Below, piece after piece: positions 23,396 to 35,482 of a DNA stretch of 64,000 bases (its first letter is position 1; the number at the start of each line of letters is the position of its first letter). The DNA is from Notospermus geniculatus. Lineage: Eukaryota; Nemertea; Pilidiophora; Heteronemertea; Lineidae. The stretch lies in NCBI GenBank assembly GCA_002633025.1, contig NMRB01000071.1:62001-126000 (forward strand), written 5' to 3'. The notes beneath the pieces were generated by a model. That model did not search any database. It was not told the origin of the DNA and saw nothing but the letters and a program-made list of their open reading frames with translations. The position numbers and the translations under genes were made by a program.

Positions 23396-23790
23396 AGTGG
23401 TCATCAACTTTCTCTCGGACATGATCGACGAAGGCCCCCAATACAGCACTCTTGGAGAGTACCGTTCTACTGTCCAAGTGTATACCAATTCAGGTGGACG
23501 GCTACAAAGTAGAACACTCACTAACCAAATATCTCATAAAAGGCATTTCCAATGCAAGACCTCCCTCGAGGAGACTAGCCCCCAGTGCGACCCCATCCAG
23601 CCTCGGAGGTGGCATCTCTAAATCTTGTTACCCACAAGACTGTCTTTCTGTTAGCAATAGCAACAGCAAGAAGAGCACTTGCGCATCAGCCCAGAAGGGA
23701 TTTCTCTAACGCCCTGCAAACTCTTGACACAGGACAGGCCTTCACGTGTGGGGCCCCTATTAAGGTATCAGCATTCCCATCGGAGTAGCC
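23396..23790 (+). pseudogene. Truncated tyrosine recombinase of a DIRS-type element
   Basis: Read with frame changes, the segment gives VINFLSDMIDEGPQYSTLGE plus YRSTV (23397 onwards), then HSLTKYLIKGISNARPPSRR (about 23515-23575), then NLVTHKTVFLLAIATARR (about 23615-23670). These correspond to the N-terminal SAM-like part (FL..MFD.GL.Y.TIN.YRSA), the KGI.N.RPP.PR linker, and the LT.KT.FLLALAT.KR segment carrying the first catalytic Arg of DIRS/Ngaro recombinases. The later His-x-x-Arg and Tyr motifs are absent: the homology stops where the tRNA-like repeats begin. The element is dead. Confidence 0.72.
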
Positions 23791-23855
23791 TTGATAGGCT
23801 AGTGGTTATCACGTCCACTTAACAAGTGGCAGGTCCCGGATTCGAATCCCGAAAC
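23788..23855 (+). tRNA. tRNA-Val(AAC)-like sequence, probably a pseudogene
   Basis: A-box-like TAGGCTAGTGG and B-box-like GATTCGAATCC lie at tRNA spacing. The anticodon arm is CCAC-TTAACAA-GTGG, which puts AAC (Val) at positions 34-36. The D-loop phrase TAGTGGTTATCACG is typical of animal tRNA-Val. The T-stem has mismatches and the acceptor stem does not pair convincingly (gccttga against aaacagg). I therefore call it a tRNA pseudogene or the head of a tRNA-derived SINE. Confidence 0.55.
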
Positions 23856-23912
23856 AGGACAGGCCTTCACATATGGGGCCCCTATTAAGCTATGAGCATT
23901 CCCATCGGGGAA

Positions 23913-23979
23913 CCTTGACAGCCTTTAACGTCCACTTCACAAGCGGCAGGTCCCGGGTTCGAATCCCGGGCCATTAATC
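23913..23979 (+). tRNA. tRNA-Val(CAC)-like fragment, D-arm lost
   Basis: The second module has a perfect B box (GGTTCGAATCC) inside a fully paired T-arm (CCGGG / CCCGG). Its anticodon loop TTCACAA would give CAC (Val). The D-arm is shortened (GACAGCCTTTAACG in place of the A box) and one anticodon-stem pair is mismatched. It is not a functional tRNA gene as it stands. Confidence 0.5.
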
Positions 23980-26900
23980 ATCCCTAGCTGTTTAGTTTGT
24001 TGGAACTAGTAAGCCTCTGCGGGGGGAAGTAAATTCTCTTCCGTACTGCTTACTTTGGCCCTGAGGGAAAGCCAAGTTTGCCAGCAAGGCTCCAATTGCT
24101 CAAGACCTCGGTCATTCTCGATGCGGCAGTCTCATTCTCGCGGCCGATTGGGCCGGGGAGAAGACGTTCTGGAAGTTTTATTTACATGACTTGGCCAGTT
24201 CCTTCTTCTGTCTACCATAGTTTCAAATTCCTTGAACGTCATATATTTGAGACAATAAACAGTTGCATGTAGTTTTTTGGATGGCACTCAAAGGTTAAAA
24301 CAAAGTTTTAAACTGTTTCGTGTACCGGTAACTATTTGAGTCAATAGACACATGTAGTTTTAGAAAGACTTCTCTTTTTGTAGGGTTGTTGTTATGTATA
24401 GGGTTGTTGTTTTGGTATTTCAATCTAATAAAATCGAAAATCTAGGGGGATTTTTCCCACTTTTCAGAACGTCATGAGTCACCTATAATGGCCTTCTAAT
24501 AACTATTTATGACACCTACAAGCAGAACATCAAGAGTACAAAAAAGAACCTTTTACAGGGGAGTCAAATATCGAATGATGATGAAGCCACACCACCCAAA
24601 GCGATCAGGTGAGACTCACAATTGATCTAGGACAGATAATGATACTTCAAATTGAACTGTACGAAAGAGAGGGGCATTTTTGTGGTTGTAAATGTTGCAA
24701 AGGTTGATGGTTTCAATTTTTTTTCGGCACGGTTGGATATATTTCATATTTCCAGAGGTTAAATAAATGGGTGTGTCAGAATTCATTTGTGGCTTCCAAT
24801 TGCCTTCGAGCCGTGTAACATGTATTTCTCATGATTGAGCAGAAGGGAAGAAAAATATTAAAGTATCATATTTTATGTTTGAGTGTTGTATTTCAATTGA
24901 TCCCCTGGCACATTTTGATAACGTAGGCTACAAGCCTGCGGTGGTGTACCGTTTTCTATTTATTCGCGAAGGCGGATGGCTATGAAACACCCAGGGATAA
25001 CTGAAATTCACAAGTTAAGCAGCCCCTGTAGTACTTTTGGCAGTTCATCCAAAAGAGGTTGATCAGTTGCCGCACCAATAACCCTTTTTAATAGTTTATC
25101 CAACAGAGGGTGAACAGTTCAACAGCACCTGTTGCCCTTTTTAACAGTTTATCCAACAAAGGTTGATCAAAGGAAATAAATATCGGAGAAAATGATGTTG
25201 GTTCTGGAATATGTTGGTAAATAGTACAGGAAATTTGAATTCTTTGACTTTGTCAGTGAGGATATGGAAATGGAAGAATGGCACTGGCCTGAAGGTTCTG
25301 CGGATTTTGTATCGTCGACATTTGGCCAGCGGAGCAGTTGCAAATAAAATGATTGTCGGATTGTCTATTCACATCAATGAGAGAATATGCCATAATTGAT
25401 AGCGTGGCAGACCGATGTCTCACCTGCCTGAACAACAGGTCTTTACAACCAAGCCTTACCCTTTGTTTACATAACTACGGGTCCCGGCTCGGGCGCAGCT
25501 AAAATGGCCGAGTTTTTTCTCTCACATTGACCCGGTGATAAAGGTTGAAAAAAAACACGATCGGTGTTGCATCTAAGGAGTTCCGCCACAATATCGCAGT
25601 TGTAGCTCGTGAAATACGACCCCGATGGCACGAAGAGGGTGTGTATGATCAGTTAACAAAAAAGTGTGAAAAAAGTTTTTTACCGGGAGTGAACTTGCTT
25701 TGAAAAGAGGTAATCTGAGAGGAGAACGGATGGCAAAGTTCAACACTATTCGTTACCTCGGTCACGTTTTACATATCCAGGGTCGGGAGTTGAGAGTCCT
25801 ATTGAGTAGAGGCATTCGTTGGAAAAGATGTGATCTCAGATAATGACAATATTGCAAGAGACAAAAAACTTCGGGAGTTCTTTCTTTATTATTTTACGGA
25901 AATATCCGCAGTAAGACAAGGAACTGGGCTGGCTCATGCTGTCGTACCGTACGGCGGCATGACTACCTCGCAATGACAGTAAGCCTGATATTGCTGCTAA
26001 ATCCATTCAGTCACTTCAAACTGTGATGTACCACGCTTATCTTGTTAGACGTGAGTAGGCCTATATAAAAACAGACAGCGCGCGACGCTGATTGGTTGAT
26101 ATGATGACGCCCGACACCCGATGATTCTCTTTTTGTGAACTACGTCATCAGATACTGCGAGGTTTTCCACAGCAATGGCGTCACCTCATTTGGAGCAACG
26201 AACAGAACCCACCTACATGTACAAATGTAGTGGTAAAATGAGTCTGACTTGAAATATCAGAACTTTTGAGTTCAAGTAAGAGTCGAGCAGATCTTCACCT
26301 ACCTACATTGTATTCTATGTTCACGTTGGTTTGAAGTACTCTAATTAAAGACTAGAACCAATGACAGAAATACTCCGTATTAAAGGTGGATTTTTAAATG
26401 AACTGTGGTTTCCAATAAATCATTTTGTGGTCATGCTAAGGGAAGGTGGGACATGATTGCAATGCATTCAGGATCAGAGGGAAATGATCTAATACCCAAT
26501 AGTAAAGTGACAGATCGACCGTGTCACGAACCCCGTGCTGACAGGTCCCCGTAGATGAAGACCCCATTCATCATCTCTGGGCACGCGTGCGTGCAAAAAC
26601 CAGAGGAAATGGAAAATGAACCAATAGGCACGCCCAGTAATTAAAAACTTTGACCATTTATACAATTAACAATGTTTATATTTCACTTGATCTATTGCAC
26701 CATGTTTTGAGGTTTTCTGGAGTGTATGAAAAGGATATCCAAATCACTGCTTCTTGGTTTTTTTAATTAATTTCATTACGGAGGATAACCGATTTCAAAA
26801 ATATTGGTGAAAAATGTTTTGTTGAGACGCAAATGATGATGTCACACGGTCTGATGGTCAGACCAGACCTGCGTCTGAAATATCGACTACAAACTGTACT

Positions 26901-29900
26901 TTTGCAAGCAGTGACATCGCCGTAGTCGTGGGTACTACTCTGTAATATCATCAAAATCCCGTGGTCACTCCAGAAGACTCTCATTTTGACTTTCAAAATC
27001 TAACATCTACTAATAATTGAGTGTGGGAAGGAGGAAACAGTCCGCGAAAATCACTAGTGCCAAGAAATCTGTATAAGGCTGTAGCCTGGCCGTTAAGACT
27101 CGAAGTCAATTACGCAGTTCACAGGGCTTGCCCTAGTTCAGGTCGAGTCTTATATTATAAGAGACAGGTCAACCTGCACGCTTTAAAAAAGTAGGAGGAA
27201 AAAACTTATCCAAACCAGACACATTGATAAAGTGTGATGGCCTAGTTTGACGGGTCTGCTAGGTCACCGGGAGTTTTTTGCGGCTTTTTGTATCGGGATA
27301 AAAATGCATCTTAAGGTTTGATAATGGTAAGCTATTGATATCTTGAAGAATAGAAATGCCACCGTGAAGAGCAAGAAAAAAACACGAAGTGGCAGTAATT
27401 GTTATGTAGTGTATTTGCGCTAGTTTGAACACCGAGAAGTTTTTCTATGCCCTGTAGGCAAACCTAGGTTCAAGAGTTCTTAGACTTTTCTTTGCAGCTT
27501 CGATTCAGTAATTCCCGAAGGCAGCATCTTATTGCAGAAGCAACTGGGATAAATGAAGCCTCTGACTGATATCTTTCGTTATATTCCATCGTTCCACTCA
27601 CCCAGAACTACACCGGCGGGCCCAAATATTTTAGAGGAATCACACCTCTTTTCCAGGCAAGAACAGGACGAAATATCGCTTGCTTTTTGAACTCCATATT
27701 TTGCTTGTGTGTCAGACACGCTTTCACATAAGCATTTTGACATAGAAAACAATCTTGGTGATGATACATGTACTTCGGTTCGTTTGCTTAGACCGCCAGC
27801 TAAAATTACGTTTACCTGCAACTGAAGTTGGCTCTTGTCTCACCATTTCTAAAAAATCAGTGATAGCTGATGTGTTTCCAATACAAGGAATCACTGACAC
27901 CGAGATGTTTTATTGCCAAAGGGGGTTCGACAGATAGTAGGGAGTACTAGACCCAAGCCGGGGACACAGGTCTGTGATCTGGAAGAATTTTTCATTTTCA
28001 GTGAATGAATACAATGAAAAACCGTAGGGGCTAACATACTATATTTTGTTCGCAAATTCCTGGTCAGAAAAATCAGCGATCATTTATGTCGTTCAATAAA
28101 AAGCTTGAATTTTCTTCTTAATTCCTCTTCAATAGGTCCTTTCAATTGGCTCTTTCCCTGCCAGGTACGTGGTTGGAAATTATACACAAAATCATAAAGA
28201 ACGCTGCAAAAGACATTCTCGGCAAGCCAAGACTGGCATTTCTTGAACTAATATCACCCGATATTTTTGAAAAGAATGCGTAGGTCGACATAAAAAAGAC
28301 TTCCTTTGTGATGTTTGTGACAAGAGAGTCAACCAACAAGACCTCGATAAATATATTACTGACACCAGTCACTGAGAAGCTAGGCGCACGAGTACCTTCT
28401 GTGTTCATATAAACAGTGATATTTGGAAAGTAACGGCTAAATATAAAAGCATTCTCTCCGGTTGGTGCTCAAGATCTTATAAACTTTTTGAAAAGATAAT
28501 GGAAAATGTACGGATGATATTTTTTTCATTTTAACTTGGAATGAAATCATGCCTATGTGGGGCACCAGAAGCACTCTTTTCAGGTTTTAATGACAAATGC
28601 CCTTTGACAAGTTCACAAATTGACAAGTTCACCATGTGGAAACGCGACCCATGCCAAAGACAAACCTAATGAAGAGGCAAGGCACGTAGCGGTGTCTGGC
28701 CGATTGACAATAAGGCGTAACGGGACGACCGTTGATTGTGTGGGGAAAAACATTCAGCGACCTAGATCGACCCAGGGGCCAATAAGACCACCTTTATGGC
28801 GGATCAAAATATTTTCTAGTTTGGTTTCAGGGGCAAATGAAAGGGCAAGCGTGTCAAACAGAAACACCTCAATCGTGAGCTCGAAAATTGAATTCTCTAG
28901 CACCCGTGGATGTCTCATTCAGGAAGTGATATGATTATCAGTGGTGAACATGTAATGGTACAGGATGTGTATTTTACTTTTTCTCTCCAACGCCAGATTA
29001 GCAATGGTATAGGTTTCATTCTTTTTCGCTCACCCTGCCCTGTAACGAACCATTGGCACCCGCAGCGCAAAACCCGATTTTCAGTCGATGACACCAAAAT
29101 CTAACCGTTCGAAAAAAATCTTTTTTTTCTTCAAATCACAGTCATTGGAATTGCAGGTCGATTTTGTGGTAAAAAGCATTAACAACGTAATAGACATTCA
29201 TTTATCATCAATTTAAAAAGCATGACGTATAAATCAAATATATGGTCCATAAACGTCAGTCATTTTTAAAACTATCCTTCGTATTAAAAATTTTACACAA
29301 CAACCTTTAAACTGGTGATATGACTCGGTCACACGTGACCTATCAAATTTGACTGACTTTGGAGGTTGACACTGGGGGTAGGGCTCTCCTCTAGGCCTAT
29401 ATTTCACGAACAATTTCCGAAAACAGGAATTGTGTGGAGATGTTTGTTGAATCTCTGTTCGACCCAACTGTTGTTGCTGGGGGAGGGTTCCGACATGGTC
29501 CTTCTTGAGAAGTGAAGAAGGCAGATTGTCAAGGCATAGGATTTAAACTTTTTTGATCCGCAGAGCTGACTTCAATCGAATGAAACGAAAAACAATAACG
29601 ACAGTTGTTAGTTTGTAGCATTGGTACAGCGCCAATGTGTCTCCAACCCGTGATATGAGACACCGACCCATCTAACTTCTACCACCAGGAGTGTCGCCTG
29701 TCGGTCGCGATCAACTGCTCAGGTGATCGAATCCTCCACGTTTCGCTGAACACGCCGAGCAGGTTCCGTCACGGAACGACCGTCAGGCCTCGCCAATTTC
29801 CATTTTGGTTCCCAAAGCCACCGCTAGGGCTAGAAGGCTTCCGCTCTGGCTCCATTTTACTGCTGACGTCATTGTAGGAGTCAATTTTCCCGTACAATTT

Positions 29901-31405
29901 CACTTTCTTCTCGAAAATCGCGTTATAAAACGCGTTACATACATGTATCTTTATATGTTTTCAATTTCTGCAAAACACAAGGAATAAAACATTGCGATGA
30001 TCCCAGAGATGATCGTACGTGTCCAACACTGCAAGAAACCAAGAAGGCACATTGCATGGCCGAATCACAGCGGCCTAATTCCTTCCTACTCGTGACAATT
30101 AATAGTTCCAGCTAACTTAAAGACGCTCCATTACATAAGAACAATGCACAGGACGCTTGAAAATCGTACACTATTCTTCTACAAATATTGCTAAACAGAC
30201 GAAGGGGCTGTACATTTATTTGAACCAAACGCTGCCTCCAAACACGCAAAGTTTCATTTTGGTATTTTATTGGCGTGGTTTTGTGAGTAACCTAATTAAT
30301 TCTATTGCCGTAACTCTAATCATATCAGCTTCCGGTGAAGTGGAAGTCGGGTATTTGTAGCTGCGGTCTTATGAAAACCGCAGCTATCACGCAGTGTCAG
30401 TCATGCGTAATCATGGTTGGCTTATTAAAGCACCGATGATGAATTAAAACTGAAATCGAAGAAAGACGAAAAATAAAATACGTAGGTTCGATTGAATGAA
30501 CGCATTCACTGGCAAGAAATTTTGAGACAGGATAAATTCAGGAGTTGATTTATGAATTCAAAACAAATTTTGATTTTTAATTTTTAAAAAAAGATAGCTG
30601 GTGCTGGATCTTATTCCAGTTGCCATAACAATTCTCCAAAAAAAAATGAAAATATTTTGTAATATGATAACAATAACTTGAAAAAAGTGGCGTACAGGAT
30701 TAAACATAACAACTTAATGCATTTTTAGGAATGGGCATCAGTGTCACGGGCTAGGAAAATAAAGGGAAACCGCAGGAATAGGCTACGAGTATGAAGTTTT
30801 GTAGAAGTGAGTGAAATCGACGGACATTTCCACAGATTCCTGAATTCTTTCGGGTTATTTGCAATTTTTTCAGGAGTTAAAGTGCACGGAATGAACGGCC
30901 TATGGAATGGCTTCCTACAGACGGAAGTCAGTGATTTGGCGAAAGAACGCGGTAATCTCACTAGCCATCATGTCCAAATGGTCAGTTACCGCCGGTTTTT
31001 TGTTTTTCAATTTTGCCATAAGCGAATGAGGTTAGGAACAATTGATGATAAAGATCAATAAACTTCATTCAAATCAAAACCCGTGTGTCCACTACAGGAA
31101 ATAGACAATTAAGGATCCACGTGCCACCAATCAGTGTCATCAAAAAGACAATGAAATGACTGATAATTCGGTAAATCAAAAATAATTATTATTGGCGACA
31201 GATAGAAAATGACCCATCATTTCAGAAGATGGACCTAGAATGATCTAATTGTTTATTATTGACGATTTTAGATTGTTTCTATATTTGTCCAAAGTCATGC
31301 TGTGTCAAAAGTGTTAAGTTTTCAAATTGATCATATCCTGAATTATACAATATGATTATTCTGACGTTTCCTATTATGAGGTCGTTAATTGAATTAAGTC
31401 TCTTC
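23980..31405. other. Intergenic DNA, mostly featureless
   Basis: No exon, RNA gene or transposon was recognised over about 7.4 kb apart from items listed separately. Elevated GC with CpGs is seen around 29640-29860, including the palindrome GTTCCGTCACGGAAC, and could be regulatory. A 10-bp perfect stem (TAGCTGCGGT / ACCGCAGCTA) occurs at 30359-30387. Confidence 0.4.
25019..25171. repeat. Degenerate tandem repeat, three units of about 50-60 bp
   Basis: Each unit contains a form of GCACC...CCCTTTTT, then AACAGTTTATCCAACAGAGG, then TTGATCAGTT. Units are well diverged, with changes throughout. Confidence 0.65.
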
Positions 31406-32329
31406 TTCGAGATTGTTTCTGACCATCAAAGCTTGTTTCGTGACGTTTGTCGTTCAAATCATCATTACCAATGAAATTCACAACAAAATGGCAGACGTGT
31501 CAAGCCCAGGTTCGGGCGACCAACTGCCCGTTTTGCGAACAAAATGTTTCCTGTGTACCGGAAAAAATTGACATTGATTGTGATAAACGGATGCATTTTC
31601 ATTTAATCTAATAGTTTTGGGATAACTTTATCTTACTTTCTGCAAATGCTCCACCAATCACCATAATGTTCTATAACTGCAGTCTGATCTCAATTCGTAA
31701 AAGGAGCAATATTTGAAATTGGGATGCGCCGGTCGTTGCATTGGCTATGTGCATTTAGTGACATCCTTGGTACATGTACATGTACTGTACGTCAGTACTG
31801 CATATGGTTGACTCAAAATAAGTCTAACTTAATTAATGCTCTAACATGGTGAAGTGTTTGAGTTTGACTGCAAAGTTAATAACACGGAAGACAACATGAT
31901 GCAAAAGGTAAACAAGATGTAGGAGGCGATGATGAACGTATTAAGAGGTTACTGGATTAGTTTTGTGTCATGAGTAGTTTTAGCATCGATCAGTTTGAAG
32001 TGTTCGATGAAATATATTTCGGAATCTTATAGTACTTTGGTGCGTTTAGTGGCATTTAATAGATCTGATGGTAAAAGAACGAGGCAGGCATGGAAGTGTA
32101 CACCACGCTTTGTGTATACATGTATCTCAACGTGGTACGCAGTGCAGAGCCCAAAAAATTAATCGGTCGCGTATTTCGTGTGAAATCAGACGCCGCATCT
32201 CAATGCTAAACGTATTTTTTTCGTCTTCAAGGTGTGTATCGGGTCAGGACAGCCTCCGTTTGTACCAGTTGATTTGTTTGTTCTCTGCACGCTGCAAGAT
32301 GGTTCTGCCCAGCAGCAGACCGATACACC
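31406..32329. repeat. Duplicated segment, copy 1 (ends at an N)
   Basis: TTCGAGATTGTTTCTGACC begins here and again at 32331. The two segments align almost throughout, up to the word CCGATACACC, which ends at 32329 in copy 1 and at 33234 in copy 2. Differences include a longer ACATGTACATGTACTG run near 31772 and an extra GATTTGTTT near 32271. As with the 9.8-kb block, the first copy stops exactly at an N. Confidence 0.93.
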
Positions 32330-32330
32330 N
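32330..32330. other. Assembly gap (single N)
   Basis: The N sits exactly at the boundary between the two near-identical segments and marks a contig join. Confidence 0.97.
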
Positions 32331-33234
32331 TTCGAGATTGTTTCTGACCATCAAAGCTTGTTTCGTGACGTTTGTCGTTCAAATCATCATTACCAATGAA
32401 ATTCACAACAAAATGGCAGACGTGTCAAGCCCAGGTTCGGGCGACCAACTGCCCGTTTTGCGAACAAAATGTTTCCTGTGTACCGGAAAAAATTGACATT
32501 GATTGTGATAAACGGATGCATTTTCATTTAATCTAATAGTTTTGGGATAACTTTATCTTACTTTCTGCAAATGCTCCACCAATCACCATAATGTTCTATA
32601 ACTGCAGTCTGATCTCAATTCGTAAAAGGAGCAATATTCAAAATTGGGATGCGCCGGTCGTTGCATTGGCTGTGCATTTAGTGACATCCTTGCTACATGT
32701 ACTTCAATAATGCATATGGCTGACTCAAAATAAGTCTAACTTAATTAATGCTTTAACATGGTGAAGTGTTTGAGTCTGACTACAAAGTTAATAACACGGA
32801 AGACAACATGATGCAAAAGGTAAACAAGATGTAGGAGGCGATGATGAACGTATTAAGAGGTTACTGGATTAGTTTTGTGTCATGAGTAGTTTTATCATCG
32901 ATCAGTTTGAAGTGTTCGATGGAATATATTTCGGAATTTTGTAGTACTTTGGTACGGTTAGTGGCATTTAATAGATCTGATGGTAAAAGAAAGAGGCAGG
33001 CATGATTGGAAGTGTACACCACGCTTTGTGTACATGTATCTCAACGTGGTACGCAGTGCAGAGCCAAAAAAATTAATCGGTCGCGTATTTCGTGTGAAAT
33101 CAGACGCCGCATCTCAATGCTAAACGTATTTTTTTCGTCTTCAAGGTGTGTATCAGGTCAGGACAGCCTCCGTTTGTACCAGTTGTTCTCTGCACGCTGC
33201 AAGATGGTTCTGCCCAGCAGCAGACCGATACACC
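32331..33234. repeat. Duplicated segment, copy 2 (starts at an N)
   Basis: This copy of 31406-32329 is 20 bp shorter because of small indels. Overlapping open frames (33006-33275) share a peptide with the first copy (QRGTQCRA...KINRSRISCE). I see no sign that they code, and the shared frame is expected from DNA identity alone. Confidence 0.93.
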
Positions 33235-33823
33235 ACAAACGGAATAAAGAAACGAATAGAAATAACAAAGAATAATATGATTGAAATTATTGGCTGCGGG
33301 ACTGTTGTAGGTCTAGATAGGTGCGCACCATGTTTATGTTATACAGGGTTCCTATTGTTGGGATAGAATAGCCTAAAGATGTATACCTTTGTCGTTTATA
33401 ACATATTTTCCGATTTAATCGCTCGTTAAGAGAATGCTGTTTTATCAGTTGACACAAGAGTTTGGATTTTGCGGGTTACGTGGCAGGAGATGTGCTACAT
33501 GGAGTGCTGGCTTCCGTGGGACAGCCCGGAGGTCTGTAGCCGACGTGATTCCTGCTTTGCTGTGCGCTTCCCCGGTGGTTTCTTTCTCGGGGCGGGCGCA
33601 GTATCGCAGTGGCCACTCGTTGGTGACGAAAGAGCGGCTTCTCTTATCATCAAAATGACATAAGCTGATATCAAGCCATGCAAAACCCGCAGCTTCTTGA
33701 AAGTTTTTTTACCGATAGTACCACGATCCCATGTTGTTTTATTATGTCCCGAAAATATCTCGCCCAAGGTCCTTTGTGGGTTCTGCGTTGAATCGTTTGG
33801 AAGGCATGAAGAAGGCAATATTG
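33235..33823. other. Intergenic DNA, nothing recognised
   Basis: Open frames occur on both strands around 33434-33663 and 33495-33851 because the GC-rich stretch has few stops. None is recognised. Confidence 0.4.
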
Positions 33824-34203
33824 GTGAGTTTTCGCAAATCTGACGAAACACGAAGTACGAAATACGAAACTGGACTTCATTTCCATGACGTAAAGTATTT
33901 CAGGAGATAGTTGGTACCACAAATATCACATGCTGCAAGCGTATGACGTTAGACTGATAGAGTTACGCCGGTATATTAAAATTTGAAATTTATCTTTCGT
34001 TTCCACTTCGTAGATACGAAGTGGAAATTTAAGAATTCAAGATGCAACATAACTCTCTCGGTCTTACATGATATGCTAAAAGACGCACTGGCAGCGGGGT
34101 CATTTTTTTGTGGTAGCAATCATATCCAGAAATACATAAGGTCCGGGAACTGAAGTTGAATTTATTTCGTACTTCATGTTTCGTCAGATTTGCGAAACCT
34201 CAC
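33824..34203. mobile_element. 380-bp foldback element with a hairpin centre
   Basis: The left end gtgagttttcgcaaatctg pairs with the right end cagatttgcgaaacctcac. The arms continue with CGAAACACGAAGTACGAAAT against ATTTCGTACTTCATGTTTCG and, with more mismatches, reach the exact midpoint, where TTTCCACTTCGT pairs with ACGAAGTGGAAA across a 4-base loop (34000-34027). A single arm of the same family lies in block 1 at about 13070-13151 (TTTCGTACTTCGTGTTTCGT). There is no coding capacity. Confidence 0.82.
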
Positions 34204-35344
34204 TCTTTGTAATGTACGATTTTCATATCCTTTGCAGACTGGGAGTATGCTTTACTATTACTTGACATGACATGACTTAGGAAAGAAACTTCAGCGGACG
34301 GTTTGAAGGTTCCTCCCAAACGGAGCAGATACCAGGATAATCCGTCAGTTCATCGGATCCTGGTGCAGGTATTGTCAAGAAAACTGTTATTTAAAGCATC
34401 TTTTCACAGAACAATCGAGAGCAGCTGGTTTTGTCATGGATTCAAACCTGATGGTCGTTGCACCTCCTGTGCCACTTACATCCTCATTAATGAAACAATT
34501 AGGATGGCATCAAAAAGAAACCAGAAACAGGGTGTTTGAATTTTGAAACAAGTCTGAATTACCTGAACATTAATTGCATGAGATTTGAGAAATGGATTCT
34601 ATAACCCCATGTTGAACAATACAATCGGATGCGAACCCGAGAGAAAACGTTTGCAACTCGAGCGGTGGGGTCAGTGAATTGGTGACTTACTTTGTCATCC
34701 TGCAGAGAAGTCTGAAACCTCAACATATGGCTCGAGCAAATCTGCCAATGAACAGCAAAAGATGACACTTTTTTCTCTCAAAGATATGTCATATGTCAGA
34801 CGGGGCTACTGTGCGTTTGCGTTGTTACGTTGCACGAGATGTCATTTGTTTGATGGCTTCCGCGAAGCCCAATTAAGTTATCATTCACGACGACAAACAC
34901 AGCATGGGAATCGCAAAGGCCGCGACTTTATTATCAAATCGGATGTCTTGGAAACATACCTACAATAGAAATGTCATTGAGATTCGAGCGATTGTCAAAG
35001 TCCAAGAAATTTCAGATTTATTAACCATGGTAGTGGTATTGTTAGGCTGGGATTATGTCAACTGCATCTGCTTTAACAGCAGATATCAATCCGATATTTT
35101 AAAATCATAATACGCATAATATCTACCATTCATAACAGTGTGAGGCTGGGGTCGGTCACTGGAGGGTCTACCAAGTGTTCATTATGAATGTTCCGCCAGT
35201 AAATCAGCCAATGGGTCTTGCTGAACATGTGAATGCAAATGTGTGTGAATCGACTTCGACATGATCGAAGAAAATGCTCCGCTCGGGTTGAAGGACCCGG
35301 GTTGAAGGACCCGATCTGGAATCAACCACGCTTCCTAATCAATA
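34204..35344. other. Intergenic DNA, nothing recognised
   Basis: No recognisable exon or repeat. Confidence 0.4.
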
Positions 35345-35482
35345 GGGAGTTTGAGATCAGCAACTTATCACGGATCCTTATACGTATACGGATCGAAATG
35401 TACACAAAATTTGTCCTCGTTGTACAGAAATCTATCCGTATACGTATAAGGATCCGTGATAAGTCGCTGATCTCAAACTCCC
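35345..35482. mobile_element. GGGAG-type MITE with 49-bp inverted ends (138 bp)
   Basis: The left arm gggagtttgagatcagc continues through ACTTATCACGGATCCTTA and TACGTATACGGAT. The right arm is its reverse complement with one mismatch in the first 49 bases. TA flanks both ends (35343-35344, 35483-35484). The GGGAG terminus and TA duplication resemble those of the 4539 and 48219 elements, although the interiors differ. It creates mirror-image open frames (RILIRIRI) on both strands. Confidence 0.88.

Larger units (their letters stand above)
23730..23979 (+). repeat. 125-bp tandem pair containing tRNA-Val-like sequences
   Basis: CAGGACAGGCCTTCAC starts at 23730 and again at 23855. Each copy then carries TGGGGCCCCTATTAAG, AGCATTCCCATCGG and a tRNA-like module. 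The first part of the unit is still the end of the recombinase-like sequence. So a tRNA-like sequence was joined to the DIRS remnant before the block was duplicated. Confidence 0.85.

Noticed and set aside
23788-23979. Two functional tRNA-Val genes
   Set aside because: The acceptor stems do not pair convincingly, copy 1 has T-stem mismatches and copy 2 lacks its D-arm.
32068-32496. 142-codon frame spanning an N
   Set aside because: It crosses a contig gap and joins the two copies of the duplicated segment artificially.
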